DNA of 64,000 nt from Roseburia intestinalis L1-82 (GCF_900537995.1 NZ_LR027880.1:4257501-4321500), one strand, 5' to 3'. Shown: positions 52,548 through 62,401, counted from the stretch's first letter. Numbers and translations are program-made. Notes: a model not told the origin generated them from the sequence alone.

Positions 52548-55500
52548 CCTTCTTCTCCTTCTTTCTTTAAAAATTGAAATGAATAAAAATCAAACTGACT
52601 TCCCGGCATAAAAATAAAAGACACCTGTTGCAGGCCAAATACCGATTCTATTTTAAATTCCTGCATAGTAAATTCATCTTCCTGTGGGAACTCAATGATC
52701 TGACGATTTTCTTTTTCTCCATCAAAGAAACGTATATGAATTGTATTTTTCTCGTTTTGAGTTCTTCCACAAATACATATTTTATCTGTTCCGTCACTTC
52801 CAAAATCCATATCTGAAAACTCCAGTGTTACGTTGTTTCCTATATCCATAACACCTTTCTCTGTTACTCTCATCTGATCTCCATAAATTGCTTCGCTCTC
52901 ATTTGCATATAGGCATTCAAATGCTTTTGGATATTTTCGAAATACGAATCCCTTCAAATGTATTTTCTGATGCAGTTCAAAATACAGATCATGAATTCCT
53001 TTTAATCTCTCCGGCAAAAGATATGTTTCCTCCTGATAAGTATTCCAGATAGAAGCCTTTTGATAAACAGCTGTGATCAAAAGCCTGCTTTCCTTTTCTC
53101 CGGGTTTTCCGTCCCAGATCCCAATAGGAGTTTCTACGCCGCCTAATTCAAAAATCGGAAGTGTGATAGAATCTGAACCAATTTTTCCAAAATCTATTCC
53201 CCGAAATCCCACAATTGTTTTTCCGTCCCTTGCAGTTGAGACCCCATGTTCATTCCCATTTCCAACATCTCCAACCGAATCATTATACAGTCCTCCAGCC
53301 ACCAGTTTATATGGATCAAAGTACATTTTTCCAAGACCTTCTGCCACAAAATCATAAGATGAAATAACCTTTACCTGTTGCTGTCCATTTGAGGCACAGG
53401 CCCGGAGTCTGAATTCTCCATCTCCTCTGGCACGAATACAGATTTTCTTTACAATTCCATCATTTCTTTCGTTTTCTGATAGTTCGTTTGACGGAATTTC
53501 GGTCATTTCTGCCAAGTCTGACGGAATTCCTGCATTGGTTGTAATTTCGCACATAATTTTACGGTTTGCAGCTTCTTTTGGTAAAACTTTTACCCCGACT
53601 ATTGCCTGCCTGTGTTCTTCTGAGAAATTCTTTTCTTCCTCGCAGATCAACTCAATCTTTCGAACCCAGGGACTATTCTCTTCCCTACTCATTCTTTCTT
53701 CTTCAACTGAAACAGCATTATTTTCTTTCTGTAACACTCCTTCGCTCTGACTGATTTCTGACAATTCTATCTGTACAATGCCTTCTCTCCCCGAAGTCTC
53801 AATCATTGCCAGAAGCTTCCCACTGAATAATTTCCGGCTGCTTCCCTTATAAGAATCATAATCTGTACTGTCTCCATTATCCAGACCAATCAATCTGCCT
53901 TCCCCTGTCACCTTTACTTTAATACGATTATTTGCATTTTCTACCGGATTTCCTTCCTGATCTGTCATACCGATTTCCAAAAAAAGCAATTCTTTCCTAT
54001 TTGTCCATATTTCCATATATTTAGCTGTTGCAAAATATAAGCTTTTGTTTCTTCTATTTTCTTCTACAACAGGTTTCACTTTATAATACTGATACTCTGT
54101 CCCATCTGCTTTTACACATCTGACTATAATTTCAGCTGAATCTCCAAAAGAATGTCTGCATTCACGCAATACTTCTTTTCCTGTCTCATCGTAAGCCACT
54201 GCAGCAATTTCTCCTTCTTCATAAGGAACCTGATAATCTGCCGTAAGCTTTCTTCCCTGTAAATGATCGATTTGTTTTCGTCCTTTTGAAACGCCATTGA
54301 CAAACAATTCCACATCAGACGCATTAGAGCAGATGCGTACATCAATTGTCTGGTCCTTATTAAAATCCCAATACGGGAATAGATGAAGTACTGGTTTCCT
54401 TTGAAAACTTACCCATTCTGCCTGATAAATATAATAAGAATCTTTTGGAAAACCTGCTGTATCTACCTGACCCAGATAAGAATTTTTTGTATGATACGGT
54501 GTCGGCTCTCCGATATAATCTATCCCACTCCACAAAAATTGTCCCATAGAATATGGATGCTCCCGCTCTGCAATGATACAAGCCTCCGCACTTTTTGCCC
54601 CCCAGCTGGTCGTACTGTTTCCAAGTGCCGAACATTGTTCATCCACATCCGCAAGAACAGACTGCTTTAATGGAAAATGATATACACCTCTGCTCTGCAC
54701 GGTCGAAGCTGTCTCACTACCATATATAACCCAGTCCGGATGCTCTCTGTGATGTTCTTCATAATATTTTTCAGAATAATTATAGCCTGCAATTTTAACA
54801 ATATCGGCACATTTCTGTGCCTTCTCCCATGGCATAAAATTGGAACCAAAGGTAACCCTTCCATTTCTTTTAAAATCATGACGATATACCTCTTCCATCA
54901 AAAGTCTGGTAAATGTTTGTCCACGCTCATCCGCATGCATATCGTATATTTCATTTCCAATACTCCAGAAAATAAGTGATGGATGATTTCTGTCCCTTCT
55001 TACCCAGCTTGCAATATCTCTTTTCCACCAATCTGTAAAAAATCTTGCATAATCATATGGATTTTTAGGTCTTTCCCAACAATCGAATGCCTCGGAAACG
55101 ATTAAAAAGCCCATTTCATCTGCCAGTTCCATCAATTCCACCGCCGGCATATTATGTGCGGTACGGATTGCATCCGCCCCCATTTCCTTCATTAACGTAA
55201 GCTGACGCTTTATTGCATCTTTTTTTACTGCTGAGCCAAGCGCACCGAGATTATGGTGAAGACAGACTCCCTTTAACTTTCTTTTCTTGTGATTTAAAAG
55301 AAATCCCTGTTGTGGATCCGTTTCAATTGTTCTGCATCCAAAATTTACATGCTCCTCTTCTAACAGCTTCCCTTTTTTATATAGCCGAACTGTTATCATA
55401 TAGAGATTTGGCGTTTCCGGTTCCCATAGTTTAGGATTTTTAAGAAAAAAAGAAAATTCTGCTCTATCTCCATCTCTTCTAATCGGCAGTTTTTTTTCTA

Positions 55501-56020
55501 TTCCTTCCAAATTACATTGCACCTCTGTCCCTGCTGCCTGGGATGTCTCTACATAAACTAATACCTGATAACCATCCTTTTGTTCTTCCGTACTAACATA
55601 TATTCCATCAGAAACCAAATGTTCCGTATGAACCGTCTTAAGCCATACATTTCGATAAATGCCTGCACCTGCATACCATCTGCTGTTTGGATGCTTCACA
55701 TGCACTCCAACCATGATCTCATTATTACCATTTTCCAAAAAATCTGTTATATCTGCTTCAAAAGTAGAATATCCATACTTCCATTCCAACACCTTTCGGC
55801 TATTCACATAAAGCTCAGAATCCATATAAATTCCCTCAAATCGCAGCAGATACCGAAGATTCTTCTCTTTTTTACAGATTACTTTTTTTCGATACCATCC
55901 GGAACAATCTTCATAAAAAAAAGATGCGTCATAAATCTGCCAGTCATGTGGTATTTCAACCGGAAGAAAACCTCTTTCTTTTTTTACAGCCTCTTTCTTA
56001 TTATTTTTCCATATTCGCAA
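52544..56020 (-). CDS. GH2 glycoside hydrolase (beta-galactosidase-like), 5' end missing or fused to dnaB tail
   Basis: About 1,158 aa. Domains: GH2 sugar-binding sandwich (starts abruptly, about 1-145), Ig-like domain (150-240), TIM barrel (about 245-560) with acid/base Glu in WSIGNEI and nucleophile Glu in YGSETAS, then an Ig/DUF4982-like part and C-terminal carbohydrate-binding-like modules. There is no signal peptide. Family members normally carry 10-20 residues with a W-x-F motif before the WKNNKKEAV stretch; here the frame instead runs into the 3' end of dnaB. The only starts are inside dnaB (TTG at 56018-56020, 17 bases before the dnaB stop codon, without a ribosome site). Either it uses that coupled TTG or it is a 5'-truncated remnant. 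Its third-position composition is more AT-rich than dnaB. Confidence 0.75.
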   Translation of the reverse strand: MRIWKNNKKEAVKKERGFLPVEIPHDWQIYDASFFYEDCSGWYRKKVICKKEKNLRYLLRFEGIYMDSELYVNSRKVLEWKYGYSTFEADITDFLENGNNEIMVGVHVKHPNSRWYAGAGIYRNVWLKTVHTEHLVSDGIYVSTEEQKDGYQVLVYVETSQAAGTEVQCNLEGIEKKLPIRRDGDRAEFSFFLKNPKLWEPETPNLYMITVRLYKKGKLLEEEHVNFGCRTIETDPQQGFLLNHKKRKLKGVCLHHNLGALGSAVKKDAIKRQLTLMKEMGADAIRTAHNMPAVELMELADEMGFLIVSEAFDCWERPKNPYDYARFFTDWWKRDIASWVRRDRNHPSLIFWSIGNEIYDMHADERGQTFTRLLMEEVYRHDFKRNGRVTFGSNFMPWEKAQKCADIVKIAGYNYSEKYYEEHHREHPDWVIYGSETASTVQSRGVYHFPLKQSVLADVDEQCSALGNSTTSWGAKSAEACIIAEREHPYSMGQFLWSGIDYIGEPTPYHTKNSYLGQVDTAGFPKDSYYIYQAEWVSFQRKPVLHLFPYWDFNKDQTIDVRICSNASDVELFVNGVSKGRKQIDHLQGRKLTADYQVPYEEGEIAAVAYDETGKEVLRECRHSFGDSAEIIVRCVKADGTEYQYYKVKPVVEENRRNKSLYFATAKYMEIWTNRKELLFLEIGMTDQEGNPVENANNRIKVKVTGEGRLIGLDNGDSTDYDSYKGSSRKLFSGKLLAMIETSGREGIVQIELSEISQSEGVLQKENNAVSVEEERMSREENSPWVRKIELICEEEKNFSEEHRQAIVGVKVLPKEAANRKIMCEITTNAGIPSDLAEMTEIPSNELSENERNDGIVKKICIRARGDGEFRLRACASNGQQQVKVISSYDFVAEGLGKMYFDPYKLVAGGLYNDSVGDVGNGNEHGVSTARDGKTIVGFRGIDFGKIGSDSITLPIFELGGVETPIGIWDGKPGEKESRLLITAVYQKASIWNTYQEETYLLPERLKGIHDLYFELHQKIHLKGFVFRKYPKAFECLYANESEAIYGDQMRVTEKGVMDIGNNVTLEFSDMDFGSDGTDKICICGRTQNEKNTIHIRFFDGEKENRQIIEFPQEDEFTMQEFKIESVFGLQQVSFIFMPGSQFDFYSFQFLKKEGEEG

Positions 56021-57335
56021 ACTTCGTGTACTGCGGCAGCCATACCAGGTTGACGGTACCGATCGGACCATTTCTCTGTTTGGCAATGATGATCTCTGAG
56101 ATTCCTTTCATCTCAGAATCATGATTATAATAATCATCACGATAGATAAACATAACAACGTCGGCATCCTGCTCAATCGCACCGGACTCACGCAGGTCAG
56201 AAAGCATCGGACGGTGATCCGGACGCTGCTCTACGGCTCGTGACAGCTGGGACAATGCGATCACCGGCACGGAAAGCTCCCTTGCAAGTGCTTTTAGGGA
56301 ACGGGAGATATCTGAGATCTCCTGCTGACGGGAATCAGATCCCCTGCCGGAACCGGACATCAACTGTAAGTAGTCAATGATGATCAGCTTCAGATCATGC
56401 TCTAACTTATATTTCCGGCATTTGCTCCGCATCTCCGCGATGGAAATACCAGGCGTATCATCGATGATAAGCTCCGAATTACCGATCGTTCCGGCACCTT
56501 CGATCAGCTTCTCCCAGTCAGAATCTGAGAGGTTACCGGTTCGGAGTGCCTGTGCATCCACCCTTGACTCTAAGGAAAACAGACGGTTTACAAGCTGCTC
56601 CTTTGACATCTCGAGTGAAAAGATCGCCGTGCACATATGCTCATGAAATGCCACATACTGCGCAATGTTAAGAACAAACGCCGTTTTACCCATAGAAGGA
56701 CGCGCCGCGATCAGAATCAGATCGGACGGCTGTAAGCCTGCTGTGCGGTAATCAAGATCAATGAAGCCGGTCGGGATTCCCGTAACAGTGCCGGATGTCT
56801 TGGCCGCATTCTCGATCTTTTCGAGCGCATTCATAACGACCTGGCGGATCGGCACGTAATCACCGCCTCCGCCGCGTGTGGAAAGCAGATCAAACACCTT
56901 TTTTTCGGTGATATCCATGACTGTTTCAACACTCTCTTTTCCCATGTAGCACTCGTTTTCGATCTCTTCATTTAATTTGATGAGTTTACGCCGCATGGAG
57001 TTATCTTTTACGATCTGGGCATAATATTTTACATTTGCCGATGTTGGAACTGCATTTAAAAGATCCCTCACAAACTCTAAACTTGCAATCTCTGCAGGCA
57101 CATCTTTTTCTTTTAATTTATTCTGCAAAGTGACCAGATCGACTGGAAGTCCTTTGCTGTATAATTCGATCATGGTATCAAACAGTATCCCGTACTGCTT
57201 ATAATAAAAATCCTCACTGATGAGCATTTCCATAGCAGTGAGGATCGCGTCCTTGTCCATGATCATAGAGCCGATGACCGACTGTTCTGCCTCGCGGCTG
57301 TTCGGCATCGTGCGGTTGATCAGTGTTTCTTCCAT
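56001..57335 (-). CDS. dnaB: Replicative DNA helicase
   Basis: 444 aa. The N-terminal primase-interaction domain starts PNSREAEQSVIGSMI. The RecA-like C-terminal domain has Walker A ARPSMGKTAFVLNIA (about 208-222), Walker B LIIIDYLQLM and the QQEISDISRSLKALARE helicase motif. It ends KFANMEK, a normal-looking terminus, but the stop codon lies in the junction with the GH2 gene, so the last residues could be altered. It is preceded by rplI and gdpP in the same direction, the usual Firmicute order. This is an essential replication gene and marks the edge of the accessory region. Confidence 0.97.
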   Translation of the reverse strand: MEETLINRTMPNSREAEQSVIGSMIMDKDAILTAMEMLISEDFYYKQYGILFDTMIELYSKGLPVDLVTLQNKLKEKDVPAEIASLEFVRDLLNAVPTSANVKYYAQIVKDNSMRRKLIKLNEEIENECYMGKESVETVMDITEKKVFDLLSTRGGGGDYVPIRQVVMNALEKIENAAKTSGTVTGIPTGFIDLDYRTAGLQPSDLILIAARPSMGKTAFVLNIAQYVAFHEHMCTAIFSLEMSKEQLVNRLFSLESRVDAQALRTGNLSDSDWEKLIEGAGTIGNSELIIDDTPGISIAEMRSKCRKYKLEHDLKLIIIDYLQLMSGSGRGSDSRQQEISDISRSLKALARELSVPVIALSQLSRAVEQRPDHRPMLSDLRESGAIEQDADVVMFIYRDDYYNHDSEMKGISEIIIAKQRNGPIGTVNLVWLPQYTKFANMEK

Positions 57336-57337
57336 TC

Positions 57338-57784
57338 CTATTCCTCTACTACATGTACGTTAAATTTTCCTACTACCTTCGGATGAAGCTTAATTGCAAC
57401 TTCTGTCACACCAAAGGTACGGATCGGCTCCGGCAGCTGCATTTTCTTTTTGTCAAGTTCCATGCCAAGCTGTGCTTTGGCTGCAACAGCGATCTCTTTG
57501 GTGGAAACGGAACCGAATGTACGTCCGCCCTCACCGGCCTTCATTTTTACGGTAACTTTTTTATCTTTTAACTCTTCCGCAAGTGCCAGTGCAGCTTCAT
57601 ACTGCTCCTGTGCCACTTTGTCTGCGTGCTGGTTCTGCAGTTTTAAATCATTGAGGTTTTTTGGTGTTGCCTCCACACCTAATTTTTTCGGGAAAATCGC
57701 ATTGCGCGCATAGCCGTCGCTGACATTCACGATCTCTCCTTTTTTCCCTAATGCTTTTACATCTTCTAATAAAATAACTTTCAT
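57338..57784 (-). CDS. rplI: 50S ribosomal protein L9
   Basis: 148 aa, normal length. The N-terminal rRNA-binding domain has the signature [19 protein letters not shown] and [13 protein letters not shown]; a long connecting helix and the C-terminal domain ([22 protein letters not shown] end) follow. It lies 21 bp after gdpP and 2 bp before dnaB, so it is part of the same transcript. Confidence 0.98.
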   Translation of the reverse strand: MKVILLEDVKALGKKGEIVNVSDGYARNAIFPKKLGVEATPKNLNDLKLQNQHADKVAQEQYEAALALAEELKDKKVTVKMKAGEGGRTFGSVSTKEIAVAAKAQLGMELDKKKMQLPEPIRTFGVTEVAIKLHPKVVGKFNVHVVEE

Positions 57785-57805
57785 ATATAAAACCTTCTTT
57801 CCTGA

Positions 57806-59860
57806 TTATTCTGATATATCGCCCTCTTTTAACATCTCATCAATCGTATCCTGAATGATATGTTTTGCCTGCTGCAGTGAGCAGTTGGTAAGCTGGGCTC
57901 CGGCAACGTTTAAGTGTCCGCCGCCGCCAAGCCGCTCCATAATAAGCTGTACATTGATCTCATCAATGGAACGGGAACTTACATAAATTTTTCCCTGATA
58001 TTCCGTGAGAACAAAGGATGCCTTGATCCCCACAATATTTAAAAGCTCATTTGCTGCCTGTGCACAGACGATGGTCGGGCTCTCCACCTCATCTGCCGGA
58101 CAGATGGAAATTGCAAATGCTCCCCGGTAAACTTCTGCATGACGCACTGCTTCCGCGCGCGCTTTGTAAGCTGCCATATCGTTGCGGAGCATCTTGCGCA
58201 CTCTCGTCACCTCCGCACCCGCACGTCTTAAATAGGCTGCCGCCTCAAAGGTTCGTACACCGGTTTTTGTCATAAAGTTGTTGGTATCGATCAGGATACC
58301 CGCATAAATACAGTCTGCCTCACACGGAGCGAGACGGATATTTTCGGAAAAATACTGCAGCACCTCGGCAATCATCTCACATGCACTTGAAGCATACGGC
58401 TCCACATAAGAAAGAACCGGATTCTCGATCACCTCATTTGTCTGTCTGTGATGATCGAATACACAGACGGTCTGCGTGCACTTTAACAGTTCCGGACATT
58501 CGGTGTAGCTCGGACGGTTTACATCCACAACGACCACCAGTGTATTTTCATTGGTAAGCATAAGTGCCTCTTCATTTTTGATAAAAAGGTCTGCCGGATA
58601 TCCCTTTTCCTCGGTAAAACACTCTACCAACGGGCGCAGGGACGAAGTAATCTCATTTAACACGATCTGTGCCTTTTTGCCAAGTACCTTTGCCGCACAG
58701 TAAATACCGATCGCTGCACCGAGGGAATCCACATCGCTGATGCTGTGTCCCATAATGATCACATGCTCCCTGCTCTCGATGATCTCACGGAGCGCATGTG
58801 CTTTTACCCTCGCCTTAACTCTGGTGTTGCGCTCTACCTGCTGCGTCTTTCCACCATAATAAGTAATATCCTCGCCATCACGCACAACGACCTGGTCACC
58901 GCCACGTCCTAATGCAAGGTCAATGGACATACGCGCATACTCATAATTCTGTGTATAACTTTCGCCATTTGCACCGATACCAATACTGAGTGTCACCGCC
59001 ATCTCATTGCCGACCTTAACTGTTTTTACATCCTCGATCAGGCTGAAGCGGTCTTCGCGGAGTTTTGCAAGATACTGATATTTCAATACAACAAAATACT
59101 TATCTTTTTCAATCTTGCGGACTAACGCATCCAGTTCCGTAAAATATTTATTGACTTTCCGGTCGATCAGGGCAACGAGAAGAGATCTTTTGACATCTTC
59201 AATACTGTCAAGTGCCTCATCATAGTTATCGATATATACAAGACCAGCAACCATTTTCTGTTCCTGGTTCTCTCTCATGTACTGATTCTTTTCTGTCTCA
59301 TCAAAGAGATATACCGCCGTCAGATATTCGTTACTCTCATCAAGTGTAACAAGACTGTCCACGCTGTTTAACTCTTCAAAGTAGATTCTTTTTAAGGCAA
59401 CACGAAAATCCTGTTCTTTCAGCGTGAGGTTTATGGATTTCTCTCCATCACTCTTCTGCAGAAGTTCCTTTGTCAGTGCCGGAAAAATCGTCGTGATCGA
59501 TTTGTGATATTTTTTATCCTTACCGGTCAGTTCTGTAAACTGCTCATTGACCCATAATATCTTTGCATTATAATCGACGAGTGCATACGGTATTTCAAAC
59601 TCATTTAAGAGCTGCTTTTGTACTGTTCCGTACTGCGTTGCGAAGTTGATCAGCTCATTAACCAACACCGGCTTATTCCTGACATACACGATCATGGAAA
59701 CAACAAAATAGATTGCCGTAAATATTGAAAACATAATACCTGACAATATATCTTCCGTATAGATGACAACATTCATACATACCAGAAGAATCGTCATGAA
59801 CATCGGCCAGTAGAGAGATTTACGAAGTCTCCCTCTGAGCTTTACTTTATTACTTTTCAT
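57806..59860 (-). CDS. gdpP: Cyclic-di-AMP phosphodiesterase, membrane-bound
   Basis: 684 aa. Two N-terminal TM helices (about 15-60), a PAS-like sensor domain (about 85-180), a degenerate GGDEF domain (about 185-330) and a DHH/DHHA1 catalytic module (about 355-675) with VVVDVNRPS, VFDHHRQ, GILIDTNNF and the RNA/DNA-binding GGGGHLNVAG. GdpP hydrolyses c-di-AMP and so affects potassium and cell-wall homeostasis. It is first in the gdpP-rplI-dnaB transcript; a TATAAT box lies 92 bp upstream. Confidence 0.95.
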   Translation of the reverse strand: MKSNKVKLRGRLRKSLYWPMFMTILLVCMNVVIYTEDILSGIMFSIFTAIYFVVSMIVYVRNKPVLVNELINFATQYGTVQKQLLNEFEIPYALVDYNAKILWVNEQFTELTGKDKKYHKSITTIFPALTKELLQKSDGEKSINLTLKEQDFRVALKRIYFEELNSVDSLVTLDESNEYLTAVYLFDETEKNQYMRENQEQKMVAGLVYIDNYDEALDSIEDVKRSLLVALIDRKVNKYFTELDALVRKIEKDKYFVVLKYQYLAKLREDRFSLIEDVKTVKVGNEMAVTLSIGIGANGESYTQNYEYARMSIDLALGRGGDQVVVRDGEDITYYGGKTQQVERNTRVKARVKAHALREIIESREHVIIMGHSISDVDSLGAAIGIYCAAKVLGKKAQIVLNEITSSLRPLVECFTEEKGYPADLFIKNEEALMLTNENTLVVVVDVNRPSYTECPELLKCTQTVCVFDHHRQTNEVIENPVLSYVEPYASSACEMIAEVLQYFSENIRLAPCEADCIYAGILIDTNNFMTKTGVRTFEAAAYLRRAGAEVTRVRKMLRNDMAAYKARAEAVRHAEVYRGAFAISICPADEVESPTIVCAQAANELLNIVGIKASFVLTEYQGKIYVSSRSIDEINVQLIMERLGGGGHLNVAGAQLTNCSLQQAKHIIQDTIDEMLKEGDISE

Positions 59861-59951
59861 AGTCTTCTCCTAAATAAAAAGAAACCTACGGCAGGAAATG
59901 TGCTCATCACTGCTTACTTTTCCATCCGTCTTGGAATAGTCTTTGCTAACA

Positions 59952-59957
59952 ATTATA
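59952..59957 (-). promoter_or_regulatory. Candidate -10 box of gdpP-rplI-dnaB
   Basis: TATAAT on the minus strand, 92-97 bp before the gdpP start codon. The -35 is poor (TTTATC, 17 bp upstream). Confidence 0.45.
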
Positions 59958-59987
59958 GCATTTTGCCCCCTTAAGATAAAGTACTTT

Positions 59988-60030
59988 TTAAAAAAGGAAC
60001 CGACGCAGTCACCTCATCTGCCCGATTCCC
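59988..60030 (-). terminator. Terminator of the lipoprotein gene
   Basis: On the minus strand an imperfect stem (GGAATCGGGCAG / CTGCGTCGGTTCC, 9-nt loop) is followed by TTTTTT. It lies 35 bp past the stop codon and separates the gene from the gdpP promoter. Confidence 0.75.
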
Positions 60031-60064
60031 TTTTCTTTCCATTTGCAGTCTGATCCTGCTGTAT

Positions 60065-60748
60065 TCAGTTCTGGCTCTCCGTATCACGTGGCGCGATCGT
60101 CAGATAATTGTCAGTATCCATATCATTGATCAGATTATCCGATAAAATCCTGTCACCGGAAACTTTCGGTTCTTCCCGCACGAAACTCTCCTCGTCGAGT
60201 TCATACCCCGTTTCTTCCCTGTAAACAGCGCTGATAAATCCGGATTCCTGTCCACCGCCATAAATTGGAAAAATGATCGTATGCCAGTCATTTTCCATAT
60301 CTTCACTGATCATTACCGGAGTATGGATCTGCGAAAATGCTCCAAGCACCTCGAACTGACCATTTTCTCCCGGTCTTAAAATAAGTGCCGCATCCCCGCG
60401 ATTATCAGATGTTGTATCTCCGATCGTGACCGCTACGATCTCATCCGTTCCGTCCTCGTTAAGATCCGTGTAATTATAGTAATACCGTGTCTCTTTGCAT
60501 TCTTCTTCCGGAATCTGATAATACTCCGTCAGAAATGCTGCAAGATCCGGATATTCCTCATCCTCAGAATATTCTTCCATCACATTGTAGTTTTGTTCGT
60601 CCTGCTCTGCCGAAAAGAAATGTTCTTCTAATGTTTTCTCCGTCTGGGTATCTGTCTGTTCCATTGTATTTGCAGTATTTTTTTGTCCGCAGCCTGCCGT
60701 ACCTGCCAGCACTGTCAGGAAAAATACCATACATAATGTCTTTTTCAT
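60065..60748 (-). CDS. Uncharacterised lipoprotein
   Basis: 227 aa, not recognised as a named protein. The signal sequence ends in lipobox GTAGC (Cys20). A Gln/Thr/Glu-rich linker (about 21-65) leads to a C-terminal domain of about 150 residues. A stretch YNYTDLNEDGTDEIVAVTIG resembles FG-GAP/VCBS-type Asp-rich repeats that bind calcium, and WHTIIFPIYGGGQESGF is a beta-rich segment. It is monocistronic, with its own promoter and terminator. No functional assignment is justified. Confidence 0.75.
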   Translation of the reverse strand: MKKTLCMVFFLTVLAGTAGCGQKNTANTMEQTDTQTEKTLEEHFFSAEQDEQNYNVMEEYSEDEEYPDLAAFLTEYYQIPEEECKETRYYYNYTDLNEDGTDEIVAVTIGDTTSDNRGDAALILRPGENGQFEVLGAFSQIHTPVMISEDMENDWHTIIFPIYGGGQESGFISAVYREETGYELDEESFVREEPKVSGDRILSDNLINDMDTDNYLTIAPRDTESQN

Positions 60749-60796
60749 GTGTCCTCCACCTGTCCGTACTGCTTACCGTTTTGGTTTATCATATAT

Positions 60797-60823
60797 ATTA
60801 TATGATTCCATGCACAATTCCAA
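60797..60823 (-). promoter_or_regulatory. Candidate promoter of the lipoprotein gene
   Basis: On the minus strand TTGGAA (60818-60823) and TATAAT (60797-60802) are separated by 15 bp, about 50 bp upstream of the start codon. The spacing is a little short. Confidence 0.5.
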
Positions 60824-60879
60824 GACATTCTTGCGAAGTTTAAGAAATCCTTTAGACATTTTACTCTTACATCCAAACC

Positions 60880-61836
60880 CTACAACAATCTCTGAATCTC
60901 CTCCAACGACGGCATGACACGCAGGGCACCTTTTCTTGTTGTAATGATGGATGCTGCTGCATTGGCAAATGTGAGCATTTCTTTTAACTGCTGTTTTGTA
61001 AGGTTATCTAAGCCATACTTTAATATATGGTGCAGGCAGCATGCCCCAAAGGTGTCTCCGGCACCGGTGGTTTCGATCGTGTTTTTCTGTAAAAATGCAG
61101 GAACTTCAACCAGCATATCCTTATAATAGGCTCTGCTTCCGTCCTTTCCCATGGATAAAAGGATGAGCGGGATCTGATAGGTCTGCTGCAGCATGTGGAT
61201 CCCTTCGGTGTAATCTTCTTTCCCGGAAAACCACTGGATCTCATTGTCCGAAATTTTTAAGATATCACAGACGGATAAACCATATGCCATCTGCGTTCTT
61301 GCATCTTCCATGTCTTTCCAGAGCGGCTCCCTGATATTCGGATCAAAGGAAAGAATCGCGCCGTTTTCTTTTGCGACTTTAATTGCATGTCTTGTCGCAC
61401 TTCTGACCGGTTCATTGGTCATGGATAGTGTGCCAAAATGAAAGATTTTTGCATCTGCAATAATGTCATGCCTGACCTCATCCTCCCGGAGCATCATATC
61501 TGCACCCGGATTCCGGTAAAAGGAAAAATCGCGGTCGCCGTCCGGCTTTGTCTCAACAAACGCAAGCGTGGTGCGTACATCCTCATCTGTCAGAAGTCCG
61601 CTCACATCAATTCCGGCTGATTCCACGGCAGCACGAAGCTGTCTGCCAAAAATATCATTTCCGACTTTTCCTAAAAATGCGGTGCGATGACCTAACTTAT
61701 TTAACATTGAAAGTACATTACACGGTGCCCCTCCCGGATTTGCCTCATAGACCGGGTTGCCCTGACCACTGGTGCCGTTTTCTGTAAAATCGATTAATAG
61801 CTCGCCGAGAGCGGCTACATCATATTGTTTGTTCAT
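60880..61836 (-). CDS. scrK: PfkB-family fructokinase
   Basis: 318 aa, ribokinase/PfkB fold. Family signatures: GELLIDFTENG near the N-terminus, NPGGAPCNVLSMLNKLG (PfkB motif 1, about 33-49) and ETTGAGDTFGACCLHHIL (motif 2, about 250-267) with the catalytic Asp. The pattern matches bacterial fructokinases that phosphorylate fructose after sucrose or raffinose cleavage; a 2-keto-3-deoxygluconate kinase role, relevant to uxuAB, cannot be excluded from sequence. It lies downstream of a GH36 alpha-galactosidase, consistent with raffinose-family sugar use, although 565 bp with two hairpin elements separate the two genes. Confidence 0.85.
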   Translation of the reverse strand: MNKQYDVAALGELLIDFTENGTSGQGNPVYEANPGGAPCNVLSMLNKLGHRTAFLGKVGNDIFGRQLRAAVESAGIDVSGLLTDEDVRTTLAFVETKPDGDRDFSFYRNPGADMMLREDEVRHDIIADAKIFHFGTLSMTNEPVRSATRHAIKVAKENGAILSFDPNIREPLWKDMEDARTQMAYGLSVCDILKISDNEIQWFSGKEDYTEGIHMLQQTYQIPLILLSMGKDGSRAYYKDMLVEVPAFLQKNTIETTGAGDTFGACCLHHILKYGLDNLTKQQLKEMLTFANAAASIITTRKGALRVMPSLEEIQRLL

Positions 61837-61896
61837 TTATGTGCTCCTTTCTGCTATGTTAAGCTAATGCAAAGTTCTGGTTTGGTTTGTTGGAAC

Positions 61897-62036
61897 GTTG
61901 AGAGAACGGCACAGATTTAACGAAGGCACGCTCTCGCTGCCTGTCGCTCGCAGCGGATACTAAGTGAGCAAAATACGCTCACTAAGTACCGGCGGCTCCC
62001 CAGCACCTTCTTATAAATCCGTGCCGTTCTCTCAAC
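61897..62036. repeat. Large imperfect hairpin element 1 (140 bp)
   Basis: Outer arms of about 30 nt pair nearly perfectly (GTTGAGAGAACGGCAC at 61897-61912 with its reverse complement at 62021-62036, then GATTTA...GAAGG). An inner hairpin near 61958-61993 (ATACTAAGTGAGC / GCTCACTAAGTA) pairs at 11 of 12 positions. Structured RNA, a MITE-like mobile repeat or a processed 3' element are all possible. Confidence 0.75.
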
Positions 62037-62124
62037 TGCCTGCAGTCTGTGGCAGATTTCGCCCTGGCTTCTCGGTAGTGACTGACGAATATCTCCGCAA
62101 AAGGCGTGCCGCAAGGTAATGGCT

Positions 62125-62361
62125 GGCAAATTGAGCGAAGCCGGGGCTGCTTTTGTGACTTTGGTAGAAAATTAGAAAAACTTAGTATGCCTGTTAACAC
62201 ACAGTGTTGTGCCGCCACGGACGGCAGCCCAAGTCCTAATGTGCCCGGATGGCACATTTAGGACGCACACGTCACTCCGCCACACACCCCCGCAGGCATA
62301 CTTAGCTTTTCTTATTTTCGGACATCGGAACAAAACACGCCCCGGCTTCGCTCAATTTGCC
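62125..62361. repeat. Large imperfect hairpin element 2 (237 bp)
   Basis: Perfect 23-bp outer arms (62125-62147 with 62339-62361). A second paired zone is ACTTAGTATGCCTG (about 62180) with CAGGCATACTTAG (about 62293). The apex is GTCCTAATGTGCC-cggat-GGCACATTTAGGAC (about 62235-62266) with one bulge. It begins about 40 bp after the GH36 stop, so it might also end that transcript, but there is no U-tract. Confidence 0.78.
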
Positions 62362-62401
62362 TTCACAGCACCTCCGGCATCCACCTTTCCATATATTTTC
62401 C

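Larger units (their letters stand above)
61837..62401. other. 565-bp non-coding region holding two large hairpin elements
   Basis: No credible gene. The scrK start is preceded by AAAGGAG. Nearly all the rest is two long imperfect inverted repeats (61897-62036 and 62125-62361) separated by 88 bp. The base composition is more GC-rich than other intergenic regions here. No tRNA or known riboswitch pattern was recognised. Confidence 0.7.
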
